The notes beneath the pieces are model-generated. The model was given only the letters and a program-made list of their open reading frames with translations, was not told where the DNA came from and did no database searches. A DNA stretch of 59,756 nucleotides from Comamonadaceae bacterium (GTDB lineage: Bacteria > Pseudomonadota > Gammaproteobacteria > Burkholderiales > Burkholderiaceae_C), in contig CANGLW010000015.1 of assembly GCA_947454955.1 (NCBI GenBank), forward strand, positions 1 through 59,756, read 5' to 3'. The position numbers and the translations under genes are program-made. Below are positions 44,555 to 52,952 of this stretch, in pieces. Position 1 is the stretch's first letter, and each line of letters starts with the position of its first letter.

Positions 44555-44603
44555 AAATTGAAAACAGCGCCATTGCAGCGCTGTAGGTCCGAGTTGAATT
44601 CTA

Positions 44604-44633
44604 CCCTCCCCCGGCGTGCGCCTGCGGGGAGGG
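44604..44633 (-). terminator. hairpin after the RND permease gene
   Basis: CCCTCCCC pairs with GGGGAGGG (8 bp, 14-base loop) 16 bp after the permease stop codon. The leftward tail is TAGAATTC, poor in T; TAGAAT may instead be the -10 box of tRNA-Leu. Confidence 0.55.
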
Positions 44634-44648
44634 TTGGGCTTGTACGGT

Positions 44649-47600
44649 TCAGACGATGCCCGGTGTATCGCGCTTCACACGGAACCAAGCCGCGTACATG
44701 GCCGGCAAGGCCAGGAGCGTGAGCAAGGTGGCCACGATCAAGCCACCCATGATGGCCACAGCCATCGGCCCCCAGAACACGCTGCGCGAGAGCGGAATCA
44801 TGGCCAGCACAGCCGCGGCAGCGGTGAGCACGATCGGGCGTAAACGACGCACGGCAGATTCCACTATCGCCTCCCAGGCGGGCACACCCATGGCACGGTC
44901 TTGCTCGATCTGATCGATCAAAATCACCGAGTTGCGTTGGATCATGCCCATCAAGGCAATCACGCCCAGCAGGGCCACAAAGCCAAAAGGTCGGTCCAAC
45001 ACCAGCAAGGCACCGGCCACACCCGCAATGCCCAAAGGCCCGGTGATGAACACCAGCAAAGCACGGCTGAAGCTTTGCAGCTGCAACATGAGCAAGGTGA
45101 AGGTGATGAACAGCATGATGGGCATGCCCGCGGCAATCGAGGCCGAGCCTTTGCTGGACTCTTCCACCGCGCCGGCCACTTCAATGCGGTAGTTGCTCAT
45201 GCCCGCAGCGTGCCACTTGGCTTCCAGGGTTTTGAGCTCGGGCAACAAGGCCATGGTCACCGTCGCACCCTGCAAGCCTTCCACAATATCGCTTTGCACG
45301 GTGATGGCGTAATCACGGTTCTCGCGCCACATCACACCAGGCTCCCACGTGAACACAGGCTTGGCAATTTGCGTGAGCGGAATGGCTTTGCCTGATGCCG
45401 TGGGCACATACGCGTTGCCAATGTCGGTGATGGCCTGGCGCTCATCGAGCGGCTGACGCAACACGATGTCAATCAGGTTGATGCCATCACGGAATTGCCC
45501 CACCACATTGCCACTGAGGATGGTGCGCGAAGCTTGGGCGATGGACTGGCTGCTCACACCCAGCACGCGGGCTTTGGCCTGGTCCACTTCCAAACGGATG
45601 ACTTTGACGGCCTCGTTCCAGTTGTCGTTCACGCCGCGGGTGTTGGGGTTTTGGCGCATCGCGGCCTTGACCTCATCAGCCCGCGCGCGCAGCACCGCCG
45701 GATCAGCACCCACCACACGGAACTGCACCGGGTAAGGCACAGGCGGGCCATTGGGCAGCAACTTCACACGGCCACGAACCTCTGGAAACTCTTGCGCCAA
45801 CAAGGCTGGTAGCTTGATGCGCAGGCTCTCACGCACCTTCAAGTCTTTGGGCACGATGATGAACTGGCTCACATTGGTCTGTGGGAAGACTTGATCAAGC
45901 GGCAGGTAAAAACGCGGCACGCCCGAGCCCACCCAGGTGCTGACGGTCTCCACACCCGGCTCTTGCAAGAAACGCTGCTCGACTTGTTTGGCCAGCGCTT
46001 CGTTGCTGGCAAACGAGGTGCCCTCGGGGAACCAAATGTCCACCAGAATTTCAGGGCGGCTCGAATCTGGAAAGAACTGCTGTTGCACCTTGCCCATGCC
46101 CACAATGCCCAAGGCAAAGGTGAGCACCGTGGCGCCAATGGTGATCCAGCGGTGGGCCACACACCAGTTCACCGCCGCGCGAAAGCGCGTGTAAAACGGG
46201 CTGTCAAACAACTCATGCGGCTGCGCCTCAGGCGCGGCACCGTGGCCATGCACTTGCTCGAGCGCGGCCACATGGGGCGGTGCTTTGAGCAAGAGCTTGC
46301 CTAAGTAAGGCACGAAGTACACCGAGACGAACCAAGACAAGACCAAGGCAATCACGGTGACTGCAAAAATGGCGAAGGTGTATTCACCGGTGACTGACTT
46401 GGCAATGCCAATGGGCAAAAAGCCAGCTGCGGTGATGAGCGTGCCGGTCAACATGGGCATGGCGGTGAGCTCATAAGCGAAGGTGGCCGCGCGCACCTTG
46501 TCGTAGCCCTCCTCCATTTTGCGCACCATCATTTCCACCGCGATGATCGCGTCATCCACCAACAAACCTAGCGCGATGATGAGCGAGCCCAAGGAAATTT
46601 TGTGCAGGCCAATGCTCCAGTAGTTCATGGCCAAAAACGTGACAGCCAACACCAAAGGAATCGTGATGCCCACCACCAAGCCGGGGCGGATGTCGATGTA
46701 ATAACGGCGCCACAGCGGCTGCACACCAGCCCGCTTATGAAAGCCCAGCGCGACAAAACTCACCGCCAGCACAATCACCACCGCTTCAATCAAGACGCTG
46801 ACAAATTCATTGACCGACTTGGCCACCGCACGCGGCTGGTCTTGCAGCTGCACCAGCTTGATGCCAGCGGGTAAGTTTTTCTCAATCTCTGCGAATGCGG
46901 TTTTCAAGGACTTGCCCAGGGCAATGATGTCGCCACCCTTAGCCATGGACACGCCCAACGAAATCACCTCTTGCCCCTGGTGGCGCACCTTGACCTGCGG
47001 CGGATCGATGTAATCGCGCTTGATGGTGGCAATGTCGCCGAGCTTGAACTGCGCGCCATTGGCAGCGCGAATCGGCATCAAGGCCAGTTGTTGGGCCGAA
47101 GCAAATTGCCCGCCCACACGCACCTGCACCGCATCCAGCGGGGTTTGCAACACACCCGCACCTTCGACCGCGTTTTGCTGCCCCAGTTGGTTGAGCACCT
47201 GGGTGAAATCCAGGCCGAGTTGCGAGAGGCGTTTTTGCGAGATCTCGATATAGAGCTTTTCGTCTTGCACGCCAAACAACTCGACCTTGGCCACGTCGTT
47301 CACGCGCAAGAGTTTTTGGCGTACCTCATCGGCAAACACCTTGAGTTCAGCGTAGGTGAAACCATCGGCCTGCAAGGCGTAAATCACGCCGAAGACATCG
47401 CCAAATTCATCGTTGAAAAACGGCCCTTGCACACCCATGGGCAAGGTGTAGCGCATGTCGTTGATTTTTTTGCGCACCGTGTACCAAACATGGGCCACCT
47501 CGTTGGCCTTGGACGAGTCTTTGATCTGGAAAATGATCTGCGACTCACCGGGCTTGGAATACGAGCGAATTTTGTCGGCGTAAGGCACCTCCTGCAGGGT

Positions 47601-47822
47601 GCGCTCGAGCTTGTCGGTGACTTGCTCAGCCACCTGCTGCGCGGTCGCACCAGGCCAATAGGTGCGCACCACCATGGCACGGAAAGTAAAAGGCGGGTCT
47701 TCGTCTTGGCCGAGCTGAAAGTAAGAAGCCAGCCCCAAGACCATCAACACCACCATCAGGTAACGGGTGAGCGCCGGGTGGTCCAGCGCCCATTTGGAAA
47801 GGTTGAAACGCGAACTCATCAC
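44649..47822 (-). CDS. RND efflux pump inner-membrane permease
   Basis: The 1,057-residue proton-driven exporter has the RND layout: helix 1 (about 18-38), a large periplasmic loop, six helices (about 335-545), a second periplasmic loop and six more helices. Family motifs include DEDPPFTFRAMVVRTYWPGAT near the N-terminus, GLLVDDAIIAVEMM in helix 4 (the proton-relay Asp pair) and a symmetric MIQRNSVILIDQIEQD in helix 10. The adaptor gene upstream overlaps by 4 bp. Substrates may be drugs, solvents or metabolites. No outer-membrane channel gene is adjacent. Confidence 0.94.
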   Translation of the reverse strand: MMSSRFNLSKWALDHPALTRYLMVVLMVLGLASYFQLGQDEDPPFTFRAMVVRTYWPGATAQQVAEQVTDKLERTLQEVPYADKIRSYSKPGESQIIFQIKDSSKANEVAHVWYTVRKKINDMRYTLPMGVQGPFFNDEFGDVFGVIYALQADGFTYAELKVFADEVRQKLLRVNDVAKVELFGVQDEKLYIEISQKRLSQLGLDFTQVLNQLGQQNAVEGAGVLQTPLDAVQVRVGGQFASAQQLALMPIRAANGAQFKLGDIATIKRDYIDPPQVKVRHQGQEVISLGVSMAKGGDIIALGKSLKTAFAEIEKNLPAGIKLVQLQDQPRAVAKSVNEFVSVLIEAVVIVLAVSFVALGFHKRAGVQPLWRRYYIDIRPGLVVGITIPLVLAVTFLAMNYWSIGLHKISLGSLIIALGLLVDDAIIAVEMMVRKMEEGYDKVRAATFAYELTAMPMLTGTLITAAGFLPIGIAKSVTGEYTFAIFAVTVIALVLSWFVSVYFVPYLGKLLLKAPPHVAALEQVHGHGAAPEAQPHELFDSPFYTRFRAAVNWCVAHRWITIGATVLTFALGIVGMGKVQQQFFPDSSRPEILVDIWFPEGTSFASNEALAKQVEQRFLQEPGVETVSTWVGSGVPRFYLPLDQVFPQTNVSQFIIVPKDLKVRESLRIKLPALLAQEFPEVRGRVKLLPNGPPVPYPVQFRVVGADPAVLRARADEVKAAMRQNPNTRGVNDNWNEAVKVIRLEVDQAKARVLGVSSQSIAQASRTILSGNVVGQFRDGINLIDIVLRQPLDERQAITDIGNAYVPTASGKAIPLTQIAKPVFTWEPGVMWRENRDYAITVQSDIVEGLQGATVTMALLPELKTLEAKWHAAGMSNYRIEVAGAVEESSKGSASIAAGMPIMLFITFTLLMLQLQSFSRALLVFITGPLGIAGVAGALLVLDRPFGFVALLGVIALMGMIQRNSVILIDQIEQDRAMGVPAWEAIVESAVRRLRPIVLTAAAAVLAMIPLSRSVFWGPMAVAIMGGLIVATLLTLLALPAMYAAWFRVKRDTPGIV

Positions 47823-49027
47823 TTCGCTGCCTTGGGCGCTTCAGGAGCAACTGCCGCAGGAGCTGCAGCGTTAGTTGCTGGTGTGGCTGGTGGTGTGGCT
47901 GCTGGTGTTCTCTCTTGGTACAGGCTCACCTTCTGCCCGGGTGAGAGCACATGCACACCGGCACGCACCACCACTTGGCCGGGGCGCAAGCCCGACTTGA
48001 TGACCGCCAAATTGCCGTCGGCCGTTTCAACCTCAACCACCTGAGAGGCCACGGTCATGGTGGTGGTATCCAGCACCCACACCGTGCTTTGGCCGCCTTC
48101 TTGGCGCAGTGCGCTGGTGGGCAGTTTGATGACGGCTGTACCCACCACCACGCCCGCACGGGCGCCGCCCTGCGGTACGATGGTCACGGTGGCCCCTAAG
48201 GGTGCTTGCACATCAGGCAAAGCCACCTTGATGGCGAAGGTGCGGGAAACAGGGTCGGCACTGCCAGAAATTTCGCGCACCTTGCCGCTCATGCCTTGTG
48301 CTGCACCCCAAAGCTGCACGGCCACCACTTGGCCCACGCGCCAGTTGCTTAACTTGTCTTCAGGCACCGCAAACACCGCATCGCGCGCGCCATCTTGGGC
48401 CAAGCGCACCACCGGCATACCGGCAGCCACCACTTGGCCGGGCTCTGCTTCGATGGCGGTCACCACGCCCGCGGCATCAGCCACCAAGCGGGTGTAGGCG
48501 GCCTGGTTGCGTTGGCTGCTGAGTTGGACCTGGGCTTGGTCCAGCTGAGCCTGCGCGGCTTTGAGCGTGGTTTCGCGTCGCTCAAATTCCGCTGCAGAAA
48601 TGAAGTTTTTATCCAGCAGTTCTTTGAAGCGCTTGAGGTCGGCAGCCGCCAGATCACGGTTGGTCAGCGCGGCTTGCACCTGGGCCTGCGCGGCGTCGCT
48701 GGCCAAAGCGTAATCTTGCGGGTCCAGCTCGGCCAGCACTTGGCCAGCCTTCACGCGCTCGCCGTTCTCCACCAGGCGGCGGGTGATCTTGCCAGGCACG
48801 CGAAAACCCAAGCGCGACTCCACCTTGGCGCGCACCTCACCGGCAAATTCCGCGGTGGCTTGCAAGGACCCTTCACCCACCGTCAGCACGCGGACCGCAC
48901 GCACCGGTTCAGCCACGGGCTCAGGTTTAGAGCATGCCGCCAAAGCCCCCATGAGACCGAGCAGCAAGCCACCACGCCAAAGTTGAACAACAAAAGGCAC
49001 AGACGTGCCAGGGGCCAAGCGATTCAT
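47819..49027 (-). CDS. RND efflux periplasmic adaptor (membrane fusion lipoprotein)
   Basis: 402 residues, with a lipoprotein signal whose lipobox is LAAC (GALAACSKPEP), so Cys32 or nearby becomes lipidated. Then comes the biotinyl-lipoyl-like half-motif FAGEVRAKVESRLGFRVPGKI, a helical hairpin (about 120-180), a second lipoyl half (VVTAIEAEPGQVVAAGMPVVRLA) and beta-barrel domains. The C-terminal about 25 residues are Ala/Pro-rich. It bridges the permease and an outer-membrane channel. A palindromic operator precedes it. Confidence 0.93.
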   Translation of the reverse strand: MNRLAPGTSVPFVVQLWRGGLLLGLMGALAACSKPEPVAEPVRAVRVLTVGEGSLQATAEFAGEVRAKVESRLGFRVPGKITRRLVENGERVKAGQVLAELDPQDYALASDAAQAQVQAALTNRDLAAADLKRFKELLDKNFISAAEFERRETTLKAAQAQLDQAQVQLSSQRNQAAYTRLVADAAGVVTAIEAEPGQVVAAGMPVVRLAQDGARDAVFAVPEDKLSNWRVGQVVAVQLWGAAQGMSGKVREISGSADPVSRTFAIKVALPDVQAPLGATVTIVPQGGARAGVVVGTAVIKLPTSALRQEGGQSTVWVLDTTTMTVASQVVEVETADGNLAVIKSGLRPGQVVVRAGVHVLSPGQKVSLYQERTPAATPPATPATNAAAPAAVAPEAPKAAK

Positions 49028-49062
49028 GGGGAATCCTGATGTGAGAACGGGGAGAAAGTCAG

Positions 49063-49086
49063 ATTAATGACCGAATGGTTATTAAT
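49063..49086. promoter_or_regulatory. near-perfect palindromic operator upstream of the RND genes
   Basis: Arms ATTAATGACC and GGTTATTAAT (9 of 10 complementary) flank GAAT, centred 47 bp from the adaptor ATG. Length and symmetry fit TetR/AcrR-type repressor sites common on efflux promoters, yet no tetR-like gene adjoins. Confidence 0.65.
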
Positions 49087-49161
49087 TTACCCAAAACGAG
49101 CGCGGCTGTCAAATCGTTCGCTGATCTATGGCATGGCTCAGATGCGTCAAAAACGAACGCC

Positions 49162-49178
49162 GCTATCAAATGAATAGC
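49162..49178. repeat. GCTA-N9-TAGC dispersed motif
   Basis: Copy with the longer arms CGCTAT/ATAGCG in the spacer between the Cys-rich gene and the efflux operator. Confidence 0.75.
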
Positions 49179-49194
49179 GACACAGCTGGTTCAG

Positions 49195-49356
49195 CTATGG
49201 TTGATCGTCAGATTCGGCTTGATGCTCTGGCGCAGAGGCTTGGGACGGCTCAGGCATGAAGCACATCTTTTCACCGTCCCAGCGTTGGCCGCACCAACAC
49301 AGCCCTTCGGCGTTGATGATGCAAGTGCCTGTGCCGCAGCAGCGTTCGTCTTCCAT
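49195..49356 (-). CDS. 53-residue cysteine-rich protein (CWC motif)
   Basis: A short frame from ATG 49356 to TAG 49195. It has six Cys in the first 32 residues: the start MEDERCCGTGTC, then a CWC triplet (residues 20-22) and KMCFM. This pattern suggests a metal or Fe-S binding knuckle and recalls the family of small CWC proteins, though I cannot confirm membership. It begins 7 bp after the stop of the DUF2805-like gene, so they form one leftward unit. The coding sense is supported by its position, spacing and Cys pattern. Confidence 0.65.
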   Translation of the reverse strand: MEDERCCGTGTCIINAEGLCWCGQRWDGEKMCFMPEPSQASAPEHQAESDDQP

Positions 49357-49362
49357 GGTGCT

Positions 49363-49629
49363 TTATCGTGGGATTCGGTGGTTGGCTTGGTGGCGCTCGC
49401 CAGAGCGCATGCTCTCAGGCCGCAAAACAGCGTGTTTGGTTTGGCGCCCACGCATGCGTTCACGCCACATGCGAAATGAGCCGGCCTTCATGAGGCGGCG
49501 CATCAAAAACACCACAGCCGATTCGTTCAAACCAAACTGCTGTTCAATCGCCTCAAAGGGCGTGCGGTCCTCCCACGCCATCTCGATGATGCGGGACAGA
49601 TCTGCCTCGGTGAGCTCAGGTGTCGACAT
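49363..49629 (-). CDS. DUF2805 / TIGR03643-like small basic protein
   Basis: 88 residues from ATG 49629 (MSTPELTEADLSRIIEMAWEDR); a longer frame upstream would enter the hpnC promoter. Family pattern: TPFEAIEQQFGLNESAVVFLMRRLMKAGSFRMWRERM, an HTH-like helical segment, then a basic tail. Function unknown. It is divergent from hpnC by 76 bp and co-directional with the Cys-rich protein gene. Confidence 0.75.
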   Translation of the reverse strand: MSTPELTEADLSRIIEMAWEDRTPFEAIEQQFGLNESAVVFLMRRLMKAGSFRMWRERMRGRQTKHAVLRPESMRSGERHQANHRIPR

Positions 49630-49705
49630 GCCTGCCATTGTGGCGCAAGCCACCAAGCTTTGCCGCTCTAGGGGCATCCCTGCGGGATCAAGCACAATCC
49701 CTCGC

Positions 49706-50611
49706 ATGAGCCCTGCGCCCTCCTCATCTGCTGCCCCTGCGGTGCAACCCATCACCCACTATGAAAACTTTCCGGTGGCCTCGTGGTTGTGCCCACCGGC
49801 ACTGCGCGCGCCGATTGCGGCCATCTACCACTTCGCCCGCACCGCCGACGACCTGGCCGATGAAGGCGATGCGAGCGCCGAGCAACGACTGGTCGACTTG
49901 AAGGACTACCGCGCCGATCTGTTGGCGACACACGCCTGGGCTTCTTTATCCCACGAACAGCGTGATGCAAAAAACATAGCACCCAGTTCACGCTGGCCAG
50001 AGGTGTTTGGCCCCTTGGCGTGCGTCATGGCGAGCCACGCCCTGCCTTTGAATTTGCTGGACGATTTGCTCGATGCATTCGCGCAAGATGTGCGCAAAAC
50101 CGCTGCCGCGCAAGGCTATGAGACCCAGGCTGAGTTGCTGGACTATTGCCGCCGCTCGGCCAGCCCAGTGGGCCGCTTGCTGCTGCATTTGTATGGCGTG
50201 CAAAGTGATGCCGCCCTGCGCATGAGTGACGACATTTGCACCGCGCTGCAACTCATCAACTTCTGGCAAGACCTGAGCGTGGACATCCCGCGCGGCCGGC
50301 ACTACCTCACGCAAGAGGCTCGCGAAAAACACGGCGCCAGCCCAAGTGACATCGAAGCGCAGCACCTCACACCCGCCGTTGTTGCCATGATTTCCGAGCA
50401 AACCGACCTGGCCCGAACACTCATGCTACGGGGCGCACCACTGGTTCACCAAGTGCCTGGCCGCGCAGGTTGGGAGCTGCGCCTGGTGGTGCAAGGTGGC
50501 TTGCGCATTCTGGACAAGGTGCAGGCCCTGCAGGGCCACAACCTCACGCGGCGGCCCAAACTCAAAGCCTGGGATGTGCCCCCGATGCTGTGGCGCGCTG
50601 TCGTCATGTGA
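49706..50611 (+). CDS. hpnC: HpnC, squalene synthase family (hydroxysqualene-forming)
   Basis: 301 residues from ATG 49706; the frame is open further upstream but only this start avoids the divergent gene. The prenyl-diphosphate synthase motifs are HFARTADDLADEGD (first Asp-rich) and INFWQDLSVDIPRGRHYL (second). HpnC converts presqualene diphosphate to hydroxysqualene. It begins the hpnCDE operon and is followed 28 bp later by hpnD. Confidence 0.92.
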   Translation: MSPAPSSSAAPAVQPITHYENFPVASWLCPPALRAPIAAIYHFARTADDLADEGDASAEQRLVDLKDYRADLLATHAWASLSHEQRDAKNIAPSSRWPEVFGPLACVMASHALPLNLLDDLLDAFAQDVRKTAAAQGYETQAELLDYCRRSASPVGRLLLHLYGVQSDAALRMSDDICTALQLINFWQDLSVDIPRGRHYLTQEAREKHGASPSDIEAQHLTPAVVAMISEQTDLARTLMLRGAPLVHQVPGRAGWELRLVVQGGLRILDKVQALQGHNLTRRPKLKAWDVPPMLWRAVVM

Positions 50612-50639
50612 ACCCAATACACATGGGAGAATCCAAAGC

Positions 50640-51479
50640 ATGACACCGCAAGCGTACGTTCAAGAGAAGGCCGCGGCCTCGGGCAGCAGCTTTTATTACG
50701 CCTTTTTGTTTTTGCCCCCGCAGCGGCGTGCGGCCATCACCGCGTTTTACGCCTTCTGCCGCGAGGTGGACGATGTCGTGGACGAAACCACCGACATGGG
50801 CGTGGCCCACACCAAGCTGGCCTGGTGGCAAACCGAGGTGCACCAGGCCTTTGCCGGCAAGCCCAACCACCCGGTCATGCAAGCGCTCATGCCCTTGGCG
50901 GGCGAGCACCACATCGAAGAAAGCCACCTGCAAGCAGTGATTGAAGGCTGCCAGATGGACCTGGCCCAAACCCGTTACCTGGACTTTGCCGGCCTGCAGC
51001 GTTACTGCCATTTGGTCGCCGGCGTGGTGGGTGAAGTGGCTGCGCAAATCTTTGGTCAAACCCAAGACCAAACCACCGCTTACGCCCACAAACTCGGGCT
51101 GGCGTTTCAGCTCACCAACATCATTCGCGATGTGGGTGAGGACGCCCTTCGCGGGCGCATTTACCTGCCCATCGATGAGCTGCAGCGTTTTGATGTGAAA
51201 GCCCAAGAGCTGCTGCAACGCGAGTATTCACCGCGCTTCACCGAGCTCATGCGCTTTCAGGCCCAGCGTGCCCACGCGCTTTACGACGAAGCCTTGGGCT
51301 TGCTGCCCGCGGTAGACCGCCGCGCGCAAAAACCGGGCTTGATGATGGCCAGCATTTACCGCACCTTGCTGCGAGAAATAGAGCGCGACAACTTCCAGGT
51401 GCTGCACCAACGCGTGAGCCTGACCCCGCTGCGCAAGCTCTGGCTGGCCTGGAAGATGCAGGCCTTGGGCCGCCTGTGA
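50640..51479 (+). CDS. hpnD: HpnD, presqualene diphosphate synthase
   Basis: 279 residues from ATG 50640, preceded by GGGAGA. The enzyme joins two farnesyl diphosphates into presqualene diphosphate. Asp-rich motifs are FCREVDDVVDETTD and LTNIIRDVGEDALRGRIYLP. The reaction precedes that of HpnC. Its stop overlaps the GTG start of hpnE, so the three genes are translationally linked. Confidence 0.94.
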   Translation: MTPQAYVQEKAAASGSSFYYAFLFLPPQRRAAITAFYAFCREVDDVVDETTDMGVAHTKLAWWQTEVHQAFAGKPNHPVMQALMPLAGEHHIEESHLQAVIEGCQMDLAQTRYLDFAGLQRYCHLVAGVVGEVAAQIFGQTQDQTTAYAHKLGLAFQLTNIIRDVGEDALRGRIYLPIDELQRFDVKAQELLQREYSPRFTELMRFQAQRAHALYDEALGLLPAVDRRAQKPGLMMASIYRTLLREIERDNFQVLHQRVSLTPLRKLWLAWKMQALGRL

Positions 51480-52855
51480 AGCTCGCGGTCATCGGAGCGG
51501 GTTGGGCCGGCTTGAGCGCCGCCCTGCAAGCCACACGACTGGGCCATCACGTCACTGTTTTTGAAGCCTCGCGCACCCTGGGTGGACGTGCCCGCGCGGT
51601 GCCCGTGAGCTACACCCATGGCACGCAAGAACACCACTGGTTGCTGGACAACGGCCAGCACATCTTGATTGGCGCGTACAGCCAAACCCTGGCCTTGATG
51701 CAATGTGTGGGCACCCCCGGCACTGACCTGCTGCGAACACCTTTGACCCTGCTCTACCCAGATGGCCAAGGTTTACGCTGCCCAGACCTGAGCCGGTTCG
51801 CTACGAATTCCATAGCAACGCAGCAAATCCTTTCCTTGCTGGAAGTGGTCTTGGGCATCACACGTTTGCCCTGGCGCCTCTCAGAGCGCTGGGCATTGAT
51901 CGCGCGTGCCATGCGCTGGCGCCAGCAACAATTCACCTGCGCACCAAACTTAAGCGTGGCAGACATTTGCGAAGGTTTGCCGCAACGGGTTCTTGAAGAA
52001 TTCATCGAGCCGCTGTGCGTGTCCGCACTCAACACACCCCCCTCAAAGGCCAGCGCGCAAGTGTTTTTGCGGGTCTTGCAAGACGCCTTGTTGGGCACGG
52101 CTGCTCAAGACGCCCAGGCTTGGGGACTGCCCAGTCACATGCTTTTACCGCGTACCGATTTGGGCCACCTGTTCCCCGAGCGCGCAGCGCAAGCCCTTGT
52201 CCAAGCGGGCGCCAAACTGCATACTGGTGTACGCGCGCAACTGGCCTACGCCAAGCAGGGCCACACGCCTCAGGGCTGGCAAGTTCAAGGTGAAGATTTC
52301 GATCAAGTGATCCTGGCCACATCGGCCTCAGATGCCGTCAAGTTGCTTGATGCGGCTAAGCAAGATGCTCCTGAAAACATAGCACATTACATTCAATGCT
52401 GGCAGCACATCACCCAGGCTTTGGCCTATGAGCCCATCGCCACGGTGTATGCCTATGCACCCGAAGCACGCTTGCGCGCGCCGATGCTGGCCCTGCACAG
52501 CAGCGCCGAGCACCCAGCGCAGTTTGTGTTTGACCGCGGGCAATTGCAAAGTGACCCGGCAGACACCCAACATGGTCTGCTGGCCTTTGTGGTCAGCGCC
52601 AGCCGGGGCGATGCCGCCACGCTGCAAGCGCAGGTGTTGAACCAAGCACGCGCACAACTGGGCTTGGAACTCACACCCGTCAAAACCTTGGTGGAAAAAC
52701 GCGCCACCTTTGCCTGCACGCCTGGTTTGCAGCGACCCTGCGCCACCGTTGCACCTGGCTTGATCGCGTGCGGCGACTACATCGCTGGCCCCTACCCCGC
52801 CACGCTGGAAGGCGCTGTGCGCAGTGGTCTGCATGCGGTTGATCTGCTGAGCTGA
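51476..52855 (+). CDS. hpnE: HpnE, hydroxysqualene dehydroxylase
   Basis: The 459-residue FAD-dependent amine-oxidase-fold enzyme converts hydroxysqualene to squalene. The nucleotide-binding signature is AVIGAGWAGLSAALQATRLGHHVTVFEA at the N-terminus and the C-terminal FAD segment is IACGDYIAGPYPATLEGAVRSG. It starts with GTG overlapping hpnD (GTGA). No squalene-hopene cyclase gene follows in the window, so squalene may be cyclised elsewhere or used for carotenoid-like products. A GCTA-N9-TAGC motif lies inside the gene. Confidence 0.93.
   Translation: MKLAVIGAGWAGLSAALQATRLGHHVTVFEASRTLGGRARAVPVSYTHGTQEHHWLLDNGQHILIGAYSQTLALMQCVGTPGTDLLRTPLTLLYPDGQGLRCPDLSRFATNSIATQQILSLLEVVLGITRLPWRLSERWALIARAMRWRQQQFTCAPNLSVADICEGLPQRVLEEFIEPLCVSALNTPPSKASAQVFLRVLQDALLGTAAQDAQAWGLPSHMLLPRTDLGHLFPERAAQALVQAGAKLHTGVRAQLAYAKQGHTPQGWQVQGEDFDQVILATSASDAVKLLDAAKQDAPENIAHYIQCWQHITQALAYEPIATVYAYAPEARLRAPMLALHSSAEHPAQFVFDRGQLQSDPADTQHGLLAFVVSASRGDAATLQAQVLNQARAQLGLELTPVKTLVEKRATFACTPGLQRPCATVAPGLIACGDYIAGPYPATLEGAVRSGLHAVDLLS
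51800..51816. repeat. GCTA-N9-TAGC dispersed motif inside hpnE
   Basis: The copy sits within coding sequence and is read in frame, so it does not disrupt hpnE. Confidence 0.7.
52364..52380. repeat. near match to the GCTA-N9-TAGC motif
   Basis: GCTC replaces GCTA with the same 9-base spacing to TAGC, inside hpnE. Confidence 0.4.
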
Positions 52856-52952
52856 AGAGCGGTCAGAAACCCAGGACCTGCTGTAAGCCCGCATAGCACT
52901 GCAACAAGGGCCGGTGTAAGCTCAAAAGCCAACGCCAAAACGAGGAGACCGC

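Noticed and set aside
49256-49705. N-terminal extension of the hpnC frame
   Set aside because: It overlaps the divergent DUF2805-like gene, has no family match, and HpnC homology begins shortly after ATG 49706.
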